From UBA4416 sp040386075 (GTDB taxonomy: Bacteria > Bacteroidota > Bacteroidia > B-17B0 > Aurantibacillaceae), in the NCBI GenBank assembly GCA_040386075.1, contig JAZKGE010000004.1, positions 5,054 to 69,053 on the forward strand: 64,000 bases of DNA. Reading direction: 5' to 3'. How positions within the stretch are numbered: position 1 is the first letter of the stretch; every line of letters begins with the position of its first letter. The notes under the pieces were generated by a model, which was not told where the DNA came from, ran no database searches, and was given only the letters and a program-made list of their open reading frames with translations. Shown in pieces: positions 1 through 8,449 of this stretch. Position numbers and translations under genes: made by a program.

Positions 1-2963
1 ATTTTTCCTTTCAGGAAGTTATCGTCTGTTTTTATCTGATAATAATAGGTCCCCATTGGTAACTGACTTACATCTGTTGTAATTTGATTTAAACCTGTGC
101 TTAAATTACTCTTAACAATATGTTTTACTGTTTGACCTAATGTGTTAACCAATACGATATCAATGTTTTCGGACTTGGAAGTGTTGATCATAAAATTCAG
201 GTCGCTGTTTGCAGGATTTGGGAATACTACCGCGCTAATGCCGGCAATACCATTATTTTTAATATCGGTAACAATTGCCGGAGGGCCATCGTAATGTACC
301 TGTGCACTATCCGCACTATTTTTAATATCCGTAAGATCATCACCTGCAATAAGAGCAAATGCAACTGTAGCACTGTCTCCGGCGGCTATAGTATATGGGC
401 CTGCACTCATCACTGCAACAATGTCTTCACCGTCTGAATCAGCAACACCACCCTGATACCTGTTGGTTGATAAGGTTGTATACTTATTTCCGGTTCCAAA
501 ATAATCAGCCGCATCATTAATATCTACTCCTCCGGCACCACCGGCAATGTTATCAATGTTATAACATTTTGGTCCTGCTGTATTGGTTAGTAATTTAATT
601 CCCGCGTATTTTCCCCCTGATACAGTTGAATAAACATAACCCATTTTTGTGGCTGCATCATAATCTGATTTGTTTGTAGATGCGCTTGTCTCATCAATAT
701 CCCAGTCAGCTGCAATACCTGCATATAAAGTATTAATAGCACTTGTTCCTGTGTTTTTCATAACATATTCTACAATCACATACTTTCTGTTACCAACAGT
801 GCTCCATGCATATGCACTATGTGATACTGATAGATTTTGTACTGGTGAAGCAATGGCATCATTGAAACGTCCATGTACATCAAATTCTGAGAATATTCCA
901 GGTACTGTTTTATTAGCTTTTACTTGTGTTTGAAAATCAGTATCGGCTGAACCGGCTGTAGAACCTCTGAATGAATCAGAAACTTTTGTGTTTGAAGATC
1001 CAAACATAACAGACGCTTCATACAACAAGTTTGTTCCCATATAAGTAAAGCCTAAGCCTTGTAATTGCCCATCCAAATTCCAACCAATTTTTCCTTTACT
1101 GGTAATAGTAGTTGCTACATCATTGATAGCAATATTAATATAATCTACATTTACGATAACATCTAAAAAATAGTTGTCAACGTAGGCACCATCAAATAAG
1201 GTTACTTTAAATGTAATAACAGAGTTGTCAGGAGTGCCGGCGTTGATCTTAAATTTAAAGGGATCTGCATTATTGTTTACAGTTGAAAGTGTATTCAAAA
1301 CTCCAATACTGGTGGTGTTATCAATACTGGTAACATAAGCGCCACCTACGATAGCCGAAATTGTAGCCGTTAAGTTAGAAGTAGGGGCAAGGTAGTTAAC
1401 AAAATCTCCGGTAATAAATAAGCTGTCGCCAACTACTATTGCATTATCATTATGATCGGTCACTACGTGATTGGCAAATACTACGGATGGTGCTGCAGGA
1501 TCGTTTAATGCGCGTTGTAAATTCATACGGCCCTTGCCAAGCTTGTTTTGAAATGCAGGGCTTGTATTTGGTATACCTGTAATATTAGGGCCAGACATGT
1601 AGTGATTATCTGAAGTTTGTTTTAAGCGTTGCCCTATCTGTAATGCATTTGTGTAGTTGTATTTAGATTGAACCAAACCAGCTCCACCAGCAGTAATTGG
1701 TGATGACATGGATGTTCCGCTTGAACTGTTATAGGTATTGTTGTAATAGGTTGAATAAATATTATTCCCGGGCGTACTGATATCAACATCATAATTATAA
1801 GTAGTAAAAGATGCTTTTGTATCGGATGATGAATTTGTAGCCGCAACTGAAAGAACATAATTATATGAACCCGGATAATTTTTTTCATCGAGGTTTGAAT
1901 TACCTGCAGATGCTACAACCAGGCAGTTTTTGTTGATAGTGGCATAATCAATGATCACTTGTCCGAACGACCCTCCTGAGGTTCCGCCCCATGAACAGTT
2001 AATGATCTGAGCGCCATGATCAGCAGCGTATGTAATACCTTCATAACCTGAAATAATATATCCAACACCACCTGCGCCCCTTGTATCGTTATCAGCAGCA
2101 CATTTTACAGGTAATAATTTACAATTCCAGCCTATACCTGATACTCCAGTGCCATTATTTGTTTGTGCTGAAGCACAACCTGAAACGTGAGAACCATGGG
2201 AGTTATTGCTCCCCATAATGTCAGCATTGTTATCTCCAACAACTGTATTGTAATCTGCTCCTCCCAGATCGTAACCTGTATAATTATCGATATAACCGTC
2301 TCCATCATCATCTGAACCATTTATCGGATCAGCTGCATTATGAACAAATTGATTTACCAGATCGGGATGATCGATATCTGTACCCGAATCAATAATTGCA
2401 ATAACAACCGAAGCCGTTCCTTGAGAACCTCCTATTGCCAGATCCCAAGCTGCATAAGCTCTGATGCGGGTTAAATAGCCATTTTGATTAGAAATAGATG
2501 GATCATTAGGAGTAACATTATGCATCTGGTAATTGTAATGCGGTTCTGCAAACTCAAATAAATTGGTAGCTAACAATTGATTAATAGCATCTTCGATACC
2601 TATATTATTTGTGTATTTCAATTCGTAGATCATAGAAAGATCGGCATACGCTTGTCCCAATTCATTTTTTTGTTTTTCAGGAGGCGCATGATTCGGGAAT
2701 TTTTTGCCAAATGTATTTACCCCAACATAAGATAATACCTGATCTAAAAGAGAATTGTTGATCTTTGTATTGCTGGTTATATTTCTGTATTGTGGTTTTA
2801 CCTTAAATACGATCGTTTTTGTGGAATAATCCTTTGAGGTAATGTTTGCCGGCAAAACAAATTGTTTTCTTGCCTTTAATGGTTGAGATAATTGTCCTTG
2901 TGCCACACTATTTGATTGCGCAAGCGACATTAATCCTAGTAACGAATAGGTAATAAATTTCAT
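1..2963 (-). CDS. T9SS-sorted subtilisin-like (S8) serine protease, C-terminus cut by window edge
   Basis: The frame stays open from an ATG at 2963 to the window edge, giving 987 visible residues. It starts with a signal peptide of about 22 residues (ending SNSVAQ) and a propeptide-like region. The S8 catalytic domain follows, with Asp192 in IIDSGTD, His256 in NNSHGSHVSG and Ser418 in SGTSMSSP, so the triad is complete; VASAGN is the oxyanion-hole segment. A long beta-rich region comes next, and the last 80 or so residues (VFPNPANSDLNF ... LPMGTYYYQIKT) match a type A T9SS sorting domain. Only a few residues should be missing. From the family this is an exported peptidase, either surface-bound or released after cleavage of the sorting domain; the substrate is unknown. 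It is transcribed in the same direction as rpoD but lies beyond the rpoD terminator. Confidence 0.92.
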   Translation of the reverse strand, partial: MKFITYSLLGLMSLAQSNSVAQGQLSQPLKARKQFVLPANITSKDYSTKTIVFKVKPQYRNITSNTKINNSLLDQVLSYVGVNTFGKKFPNHAPPEKQKNELGQAYADLSMIYELKYTNNIGIEDAINQLLATNLFEFAEPHYNYQMHNVTPNDPSISNQNGYLTRIRAYAAWDLAIGGSQGTASVVIAIIDSGTDIDHPDLVNQFVHNAADPINGSDDDGDGYIDNYTGYDLGGADYNTVVGDNNADIMGSNNSHGSHVSGCASAQTNNGTGVSGIGWNCKLLPVKCAADNDTRGAGGVGYIISGYEGITYAADHGAQIINCSWGGTSGGSFGQVIIDYATINKNCLVVASAGNSNLDEKNYPGSYNYVLSVAATNSSSDTKASFTTYNYDVDISTPGNNIYSTYYNNTYNSSSGTSMSSPITAGGAGLVQSKYNYTNALQIGQRLKQTSDNHYMSGPNITGIPNTSPAFQNKLGKGRMNLQRALNDPAAPSVVFANHVVTDHNDNAIVVGDSLFITGDFVNYLAPTSNLTATISAIVGGAYVTSIDNTTSIGVLNTLSTVNNNADPFKFKINAGTPDNSVITFKVTLFDGAYVDNYFLDVIVNVDYINIAINDVATTITSKGKIGWNLDGQLQGLGFTYMGTNLLYEASVMFGSSNTKVSDSFRGSTAGSADTDFQTQVKANKTVPGIFSEFDVHGRFNDAIASPVQNLSVSHSAYAWSTVGNRKYVIVEYVMKNTGTSAINTLYAGIAADWDIDETSASTNKSDYDAATKMGYVYSTVSGGKYAGIKLLTNTAGPKCYNIDNIAGGAGGVDINDAADYFGTGNKYTTLSTNRYQGGVADSDGEDIVAVMSAGPYTIAAGDSATVAFALIAGDDLTDIKNSADSAQVHYDGPPAIVTDIKNNGIAGISAVVFPNPANSDLNFMINTSKSENIDIVLVNTLGQTVKHIVKSNLSTGLNQITTDVSQLPMGTYYYQIKTDDNFLKGK

Positions 2964-3122
2964 AGGTTTGATTTAGTTTACGATAAATATAAACCAATTA
3001 TAAGGTAATCATGTGATCAAACGTAAGAAATAGGCCAATTTTTAAATAAATCTTCCGTTCTACAATAATTATTCAAATTTAGAGGATTTTTAGATTTCCA
3101 TATAAGTGATAAATGCATAAAA

Positions 3123-3151
3123 AAAGCAAACATCGTGTAGATGTTTGCTTT
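3123..3151 (-). terminator. Rho-independent terminator after rpoD
   Basis: A perfect 12-bp inverted repeat (AAAGCAAACATC / GATGTTTGCTTT) with a 5-base loop is followed on the minus strand by a run of T. It lies about 50 bp past the rpoD stop and separates rpoD from the S8 protease gene. Confidence 0.85.
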
Positions 3152-3201
3152 AATTGATTAAAATAATTTAGAGATTCTGAATCAAGTTAAGAATGACTTT
3201 C

Positions 3202-4065
3202 TTATCCTAAGTATTGTTGAAGTAATTTACTTCTTGAACTGTGACGTAAACGACGGATCGCTTTTTCTTTGATCTGACGAACACGTTCGCGGGTCAAATC
3301 AAATTTATCACCAATTTCTTCTAATGTTAAACCATGGTTTAAACCTATACCAAAGAATAATTTCACAACATCACGTTCTCTTTCTGTTAAAGTAGATAAT
3401 GCTCTGTCAATTTCTTTTGATAAAGATTCCATGATCAAACCTGCATCAGCTTTTAATGAATCATGATTCACCAATACATCTAATAAAGAACTTTCTTCAC
3501 CATTAGCAAAAGGCGCATCCATACTTACGTGACGGCCGGATACTTTCATAGTGTCAGAAACTTTGTCAATTGGCAGATCCAATAATTCAGCAATTTCATC
3601 TGCTGTTGGTTCACGCTCAAATTCTTGCTCTAATTTAGAGTAAGCTTTATTGATCTTATTTAAAGAACCAACCTGGTTCAATGGTAAACGAACGATACGG
3701 GATTGTTCAGCTAATGCCTGTAGAATTGATTGACGAATCCACCATACAGCATAAGAAATAAATTTAAATCCACGAGTCTCATCAAAACGACGGGCTGCTT
3801 TAATTAAACCTAAGTTACCTTCGTTAATTAAATCCGGTAAACTTAACCCTTGATTTTGATATTGTTTGGCTACCGATACAACAAAACGTAAGTTAGCACG
3901 GGTTAATTTTTCTAAAGCGTCCTGGTCCCCATCTCTGATCTTCTTGGCTAAAACAACTTCTTCTTCTGCAGTAATTAATTCTTCTCTACCAATTTCCTGA
4001 AGATATTTATCTAAAGATGCACTTTCGCGATTGGTGATCGATTTGGTTATTTTTAGCTGTCTCAT
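3202..4065 (-). CDS. rpoD: RNA polymerase primary sigma factor (RpoD/SigA)
   Basis: This is the 287-residue housekeeping sigma factor of the short Bacteroidota type, without region 1.1. Region 1.2 lies at about 16-45 (SLDKYLQEIG). Region 2 lies at 50-120, with the -10-recognising segment FKFISYAVWWIRQSI around 101-115. Region 3 lies at about 130-205, and region 4 at about 220-287 with the helix-turn-helix LTLEEIGDKFDLTRERVRQ at 246-264. It binds core RNA polymerase and, in this phylum, reads the TTTG / TAnnTTTG promoters seen elsewhere in the window. It stands alone between its own promoter and terminator. Confidence 0.97.
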   Translation of the reverse strand: MRQLKITKSITNRESASLDKYLQEIGREELITAEEEVVLAKKIRDGDQDALEKLTRANLRFVVSVAKQYQNQGLSLPDLINEGNLGLIKAARRFDETRGFKFISYAVWWIRQSILQALAEQSRIVRLPLNQVGSLNKINKAYSKLEQEFEREPTADEIAELLDLPIDKVSDTMKVSGRHVSMDAPFANGEESSLLDVLVNHDSLKADAGLIMESLSKEIDRALSTLTERERDVVKLFFGIGLNHGLTLEEIGDKFDLTRERVRQIKEKAIRRLRHSSRSKLLQQYLG

Positions 4066-4092
4066 TATTTATGATTGGGTTTTATAAGCTAA

Positions 4093-4124
4093 CAAAGGTA
4101 GGAAAAAAAGGGTGTTTTTCCAAT
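4093..4124 (-). promoter_or_regulatory. Bacteroidota-type promoter of rpoD
   Basis: On the minus strand ATTG (4121-4124), 20 bases, then TACCTTTG (4093-4100) fit the phylum's -33 / -7 form TTTG-N19-21-TAnnTTTG, with one mismatch in the -33 box. The predicted transcript would start about 20 nt before the rpoD ATG. The position and match support it; no experimental data are available. Confidence 0.7.
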
Positions 4125-4263
4125 TATGTATCGCTTTGATTATTAAATGATTAGGTTTTTGTTATGATTTTAACACTTTTATTTTAAGTTTTTAGACCTA
4201 GAGCAGATGAGAAAAGACATAACTCCTAATTCAAATGATAAATCCAAGCTAAACGTCTATAGC

Positions 4264-5736
4264 TTATAATCCAAATCCGTAGTATGCACGCATGCCATTT
4301 GGATACATGCCTTCAATTAAAACACCGCCTGTTTTGTTTTCAAGCATGTTCTGAATATCTTTTATGTTTGATACTTTTTTCTTATCAACCGACGTAATAA
4401 TAAATCCTTCTTTGATACCAGCATTAGCTAATTTACCTGCTTGTAATTTTGCGATTTTCACGCCGGCTGAAATATTAAATTTAGAAAGATCTTCTGCATT
4501 TAACTCTTCAAACTCTGCGCCTAAAGAATTAACGGAAGTGCGAAACACTTCTGGTTTTTTGATCATGCCTAAACTATTCTCTTTGTTTTTTAATACTACA
4601 GGAACGATCACTTCTTTTTCGCTTCTGATAACAGTTACATTTACTTTATCACTCGGTCTGAATTTGCCGATTTGTTCCAACAATTCAGAAGTACTTCTAA
4701 CATTTACATTCTCAACTTTGGTAACAATATCCCCAACTTTAATCCCTGCTTCTTCGCCTGCACCATTTTCGGTTAAGCCATTTACATAAACACCTTTTAA
4801 TTGTTTGAATCGTTTTTCTTCAGCAAATTTCGAATCTATATCCTGAATGCTTAGTCCGATGAATGCACGTTGTACGGTTCCAAATTCAATTAGGTCGGAC
4901 ACTACTTTTTTTACTAAGTTCACAGGTATGGCAAACGAATATCCCTGATAAGATCCATTGTTAGAGGCAATAGCTGTGTTGATTCCAACAAGATCCCCTG
5001 TTGTACTAACCAATGCACCACCACTGTTTCCTGGATTTACGGCAGCATCTGTTTGAATAAAAGATTCAATTGGGGCTAAACTTCCGCCTTGTGCATTATG
5101 TTCTAAGATATTAATGTTACGTCCTTTAGCACTTACAATACCTGCTGTTACCGTAGAGTTTAAATTGAAAGGGTTGCCAACTGCTAATACCCATTCACCA
5201 ACTTTCACATCATCCGAGTTTCCATAATTCACATAAGGTAATCCATCTTCTTTTACTCTTAATAAAGCTAAATCGGTGTTAGGATCCGTACCGATAACTT
5301 CTGCTATGTAAGTACGTTTATCGTTTAATACCACTTCAATTTTTGACGCTCCATTTATCACGTGATTGTTTGTTACAATGTAGCCATCCTGGCTAATAAT
5401 AACACCGCTTCCGCTTCCCTGCATCATATTTGGTTGGCGTTGTCTTCCACCAAAAAACCAATCCTGGAATGGATCGTAAGCTAAATTATTTTTTTGTTCA
5501 ACGATAGTTTTAATATGTACTACCGAGTTTACACTCTTTTCGGCAGAAGCTACAAAATCAGGTGCATTTGCAGCCGTTGCAAAACTGCCACTGTAGTTTG
5601 TTAATTGCGTTGGTGTGTAATAGGGATTATAATTGCTTACCTGATCGCTGTTGTTTTGATTGAAGTAATAATTACCAAACAAAGCAAAAGCGCCACCTAA
5701 TGCGCCTACAAATAAAGATGAGATCACTTTTTTCAT
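4264..5736 (-). CDS. HtrA/DegP-type periplasmic serine protease with two PDZ domains
   Basis: The 490-residue protein has an N-terminal hydrophobic segment (about residues 4-20) acting as signal peptide or anchor, then a Gln/Asn-rich linker. A trypsin-like domain follows with a complete triad: His125 in VTNNHVING, Asp155 in NTDLALL and Ser238 in NPGNSGGAL. Two PDZ domains lie at about 290-370 and 395-485. Members of this family degrade or refold misfolded envelope proteins. A loop with FFGGRQRQ before the active site is typical of DegP-like members. It is divergent from the next gene (6004). I saw no consensus promoter in the 267-bp spacer. degP, degQ and htrA are all possible names. Confidence 0.93.
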   Translation of the reverse strand: MKKVISSLFVGALGGAFALFGNYYFNQNNSDQVSNYNPYYTPTQLTNYSGSFATAANAPDFVASAEKSVNSVVHIKTIVEQKNNLAYDPFQDWFFGGRQRQPNMMQGSGSGVIISQDGYIVTNNHVINGASKIEVVLNDKRTYIAEVIGTDPNTDLALLRVKEDGLPYVNYGNSDDVKVGEWVLAVGNPFNLNSTVTAGIVSAKGRNINILEHNAQGGSLAPIESFIQTDAAVNPGNSGGALVSTTGDLVGINTAIASNNGSYQGYSFAIPVNLVKKVVSDLIEFGTVQRAFIGLSIQDIDSKFAEEKRFKQLKGVYVNGLTENGAGEEAGIKVGDIVTKVENVNVRSTSELLEQIGKFRPSDKVNVTVIRSEKEVIVPVVLKNKENSLGMIKKPEVFRTSVNSLGAEFEELNAEDLSKFNISAGVKIAKLQAGKLANAGIKEGFIITSVDKKKVSNIKDIQNMLENKTGGVLIEGMYPNGMRAYYGFGL

Positions 5737-6003
5737 AATTATATTTTGTTTTTTAGTTAGTTAAAAATTTTAATTACAACCCTGTAACGCAAAATTTGGG
5801 CTTAAGTTATATATGGCTTTTAAATTTAACAATACTTAACCAAACCTCCTGTTTTAGGGCATTCATGGCGGCCATTTGCTAAAAAAATTAACAAATTAGA
5901 CTGAACTTTTGACGCTTGCTGACATTTTTTCCTGACTTAAAACTTTCCCTAAATAATTGAAATTGGTTTCAAAAAAAGGTGTAAATTTAGTTTCGCAAAA
6001 TTC
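5737..6003. other. Divergent intergenic spacer
   Basis: This 267-bp spacer separates the HtrA gene (minus) from the 209-residue unknown (plus) and should hold both promoters. No TAnnTTTG box is present on the minus strand. On the plus strand the nearest match is the weak TAGTTTCG at 5988-5995, too close to the ATG at 6004 to be convincing. No RNA gene or hairpin terminator was recognised. Confidence 0.4.
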
Positions 6004-6633
6004 ATGAGATTTAAATATAAAATACCACCTTTTGTTTTCGGAGTTTCTATTGGCTTGCTGGCAGGTGTGGCATTTTTTATATTTAAGATCGATGATTATT
6101 TAAAGAAATTCAACAAACCAAATATTGATAATATCAAGATCGTTGAACAATCGGTTCCGAAAACCGACCCTGAGAATAAGCCTAAATCAAAGTCAGATAA
6201 AAAAAGTCAGATCAATACAAAAAATTCTCCTAACATTAATTATAGTGAGGTAGATGCTTTATTGAAGGAAGAAGATGTAAATGTGGCCCAGGAAGAATTA
6301 CTATCTGTAAAAAACATTAAGGTAATAGATCTTGATACGGATACAAAACGCGATACTTTAACAGGACAGTTGGCAGGTGTTACGAACCCTGAGTATCCTA
6401 ACCTGTTTTTTGTAGAATTCTGGAAAACTCCTTTAAACTCTAAGGGCTACAGAATGACTCGCAACCGTGTTATTTTGTATGGCTTATCGGATTTTAGCAG
6501 CATTACCATTTACAAAGTGGATGATAATTATTATCTGAAAAATGATGATGTGGTTTATAAGATCTCCTCGGGAACTGAATTTAAGCCAATGGAACTGGTT
6601 AGCGATTCTCAGTTGTTAGCTAAAATAAATTAA
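6004..6633 (+). CDS. Membrane-anchored protein of unknown function upstream of dapF
   Basis: I do not recognise this 209-residue protein. It has a short basic start, one transmembrane helix at about residues 9-28 (FVFGVSIGLLAGVAFFIF), a Lys/Asn/Pro-rich linker to about residue 75, and a compact C-terminal part (about 90-205) of mixed alpha/beta character. The topology suggests a single-pass protein with the C-terminal part in the periplasm. The stop is 4 bp before dapF, so the two are probably co-transcribed. A cell-envelope role is suggested by that pairing only. The ATG was chosen because it begins the hydrophobic segment. Confidence 0.7.
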   Translation: MRFKYKIPPFVFGVSIGLLAGVAFFIFKIDDYLKKFNKPNIDNIKIVEQSVPKTDPENKPKSKSDKKSQINTKNSPNINYSEVDALLKEEDVNVAQEELLSVKNIKVIDLDTDTKRDTLTGQLAGVTNPEYPNLFFVEFWKTPLNSKGYRMTRNRVILYGLSDFSSITIYKVDDNYYLKNDDVVYKISSGTEFKPMELVSDSQLLAKIN

Positions 6634-6637
6634 TCAT

Positions 6638-7435
6638 ATGCAATTACAGTGCTACAAATATCAAGGTACAGGAAACGATTTTGTATTGATTGATAATCGT
6701 GAAAAAACAATTTCATTAACAACAGAACAAATCAAATGGTTGTGTGACCGCCGTTTTGGCATTGGTGCCGATGGTTTGATGCTTTTAGAGTTAGAACCAG
6801 GTATTGATTTTAAAATGGTTTATTTTAATAGTGATGGTAATGAAAGCAGCATGTGTGGTAATGGAGGAAGATGCATTACAGCCTTTGCAAAATATTTGGG
6901 GATCGTAACAACACATGCTAAGTTTTTGGCTATTGATGGAATACACGACGCAAAAATAAGTGATGACTGGGTGTCTTTAAAAATGAATGATGTACGCCAG
7001 GTTGAAGTAGGAGAAGGTTATTACTATTTAAATACAGGCTCTCCGCACTACGTGAAGTTTGTAAACGGTATTGATAATTTTGATGTTTACACTGAAGGAA
7101 AGAAAATAAGGAATAACGATCGTTTTGTGTTTGAAGGAACCAATGTTAATTTTATTGAGAAAAAAGAGAACGAATTATTTGTTCGTACTTATGAACGCGG
7201 AGTAGAGAACGAAACTTTATCGTGTGGAACAGGCGTAACGGCCGCTGCGCTCGTGGCTGCATTAAAGGGGGTTAGTTCTGATAAAAATAATTGTCTTATC
7301 AAAACATTGGGTGGAAACCTGAATGTGAAATTTGAAAAAGTATTAGAAGACACCTTCTATAATATATGGCTTGAAGGGCCTGCAACTTTTGTTTTTAAAA
7401 CCGTAATTGAAGTTCAGGAAGAAAACAAAGTATAA
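6638..7435 (+). CDS. dapF: Diaminopimelate epimerase
   Basis: DapF interconverts LL- and meso-diaminopimelate in the lysine and peptidoglycan pathway, in the cytoplasm and without a cofactor. The 265-residue length is normal. Both catalytic cysteines are visible: Cys73 in SSMCGNGGRC and Cys196 in LSCGTGVTA. The N-terminal YQGTGNDFVLIDN and the GADGLM motif are also typical. It follows the 209-residue unknown after 4 bp and precedes a secreted protein gene at 7449. Confidence 0.97.
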   Translation: MQLQCYKYQGTGNDFVLIDNREKTISLTTEQIKWLCDRRFGIGADGLMLLELEPGIDFKMVYFNSDGNESSMCGNGGRCITAFAKYLGIVTTHAKFLAIDGIHDAKISDDWVSLKMNDVRQVEVGEGYYYLNTGSPHYVKFVNGIDNFDVYTEGKKIRNNDRFVFEGTNVNFIEKKENELFVRTYERGVENETLSCGTGVTAAALVAALKGVSSDKNNCLIKTLGGNLNVKFEKVLEDTFYNIWLEGPATFVFKTVIEVQEENKV

Positions 7436-7448
7436 ACTTGTTTTAAGA

Positions 7449-8397
7449 ATGAAAAAAGCTAATTGCATCATCTTCATTTGTTCATTCCTTTTTTTTTATT
7501 CTAATCATGCACTCANNNNNNNNNNAGCCGCTCAATCGCATAAATAAAAAAGGCGCGCGTAAAGGAAAATGGATAATTTTTTTAGATTCAGCTAGAACAA
7601 TTAAATCCTTTGAAGGCCGTTTCAGAAATGGCAAACCTGTTGGCAGGAATTATTTTTATAATAATGAAGGAGTTTTAGAGAGACTAGAGATCAATCGCTT
7701 TAAAAAAATGAAAACTACATTTTACTATCCCACCGGTGTAGTGCGTATGAAAGGTTTGGCTCGTTTAGAAAATTTGCCGGATAAGATCCATTATTACTTT
7801 TATGGTAAATGGCAGTTTTACAATGATAGCGGAACTCTGGTAAAGTATTATCATTACAATAAAGGAGAATTGATCAAAACTGAGTACGTAGACAAGAACA
7901 ACAAAACGAATGATTCTTTGATGAAAGCGCTATCAATCATCGACCAGGATTTTACAACACATAATACAGTTTTGGTTGATAGTATAAATGCTAATCTTAA
8001 GAATGCAATAAAGTATAAAAATTTTAAAACCGAATTGCGTTATAAGGATAGTATATCATTTGAAGCTATATCAACAATTATAGATCGTTATGGGTATCCT
8101 TCGGATAAAATAGCGGGCGATGTATCGGGAGTTCCATTTTACATCCTGGGTTTTGCTCCGGTATCGATCAAAGAAAAATATTTGAATGAATTGATATTAG
8201 CTGCTGACAGGGGGTTTATTGCCTGGTCGTCGCTCGCTTTCTATATAGATAAGATAAAAGTTGCCAAAGGCGAGAAACAAATTTATGGTACTCAGGGCAC
8301 TTATGATAAAGATTATAATTATACGATGTATCCTGTTACAGATCCTGAAAGGCTAAACGACCGGAGGAAGAAAGTGGGTTTGGAGGAACTGGAGTAG
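7449..8397 (+). CDS. Secreted MORN-like / DUF6624-like protein, interrupted by an assembly gap
   Basis: The likely start is the ATG at 7449, which opens a clear signal peptide (MKKANCIIFICSFLFFYSNHA). A run of 10 N at 7516-7525 follows, and coding resumes in another frame, so the true gap length is unknown and some coding sequence may be missing. The ATG at 7507 is an artefact of the gap. After the gap, repeats such as GRFRNGKPVG and GKWQFYNDSGTLV resemble MORN-like/YwqK repeats. The C-terminal about 110 residues (GYPSDKIAGD ... LYITDRI-like FYIDKIKVAKG ... IYGTQGTY ... YPVTDPERLNDRRKKVGLE) resemble the DUF6624 family as I remember it. The function is unknown. It lies 13 bp after dapF and may be in the same transcript. 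Confidence 0.65.
7516..7525. other. Assembly gap (10 N)
   Basis: Ten unknown bases sit inside the coding region of the MORN/DUF6624-like gene. The reading frames before (from 7449) and after the gap do not match at this length, so 10 is probably a placeholder. Confidence 0.95.
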
Positions 8398-8449
8398 TAT
8401 TTGAAACTTATTTTTTCGTAAATTTAATGTTAGACATAATCGTTTTCTC

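Noticed and set aside
670..2320. Open frames on both strands in the first 2.3 kb
   Set aside because: They overlap the S8 protease gene, whose catalytic motifs fix the real frame.
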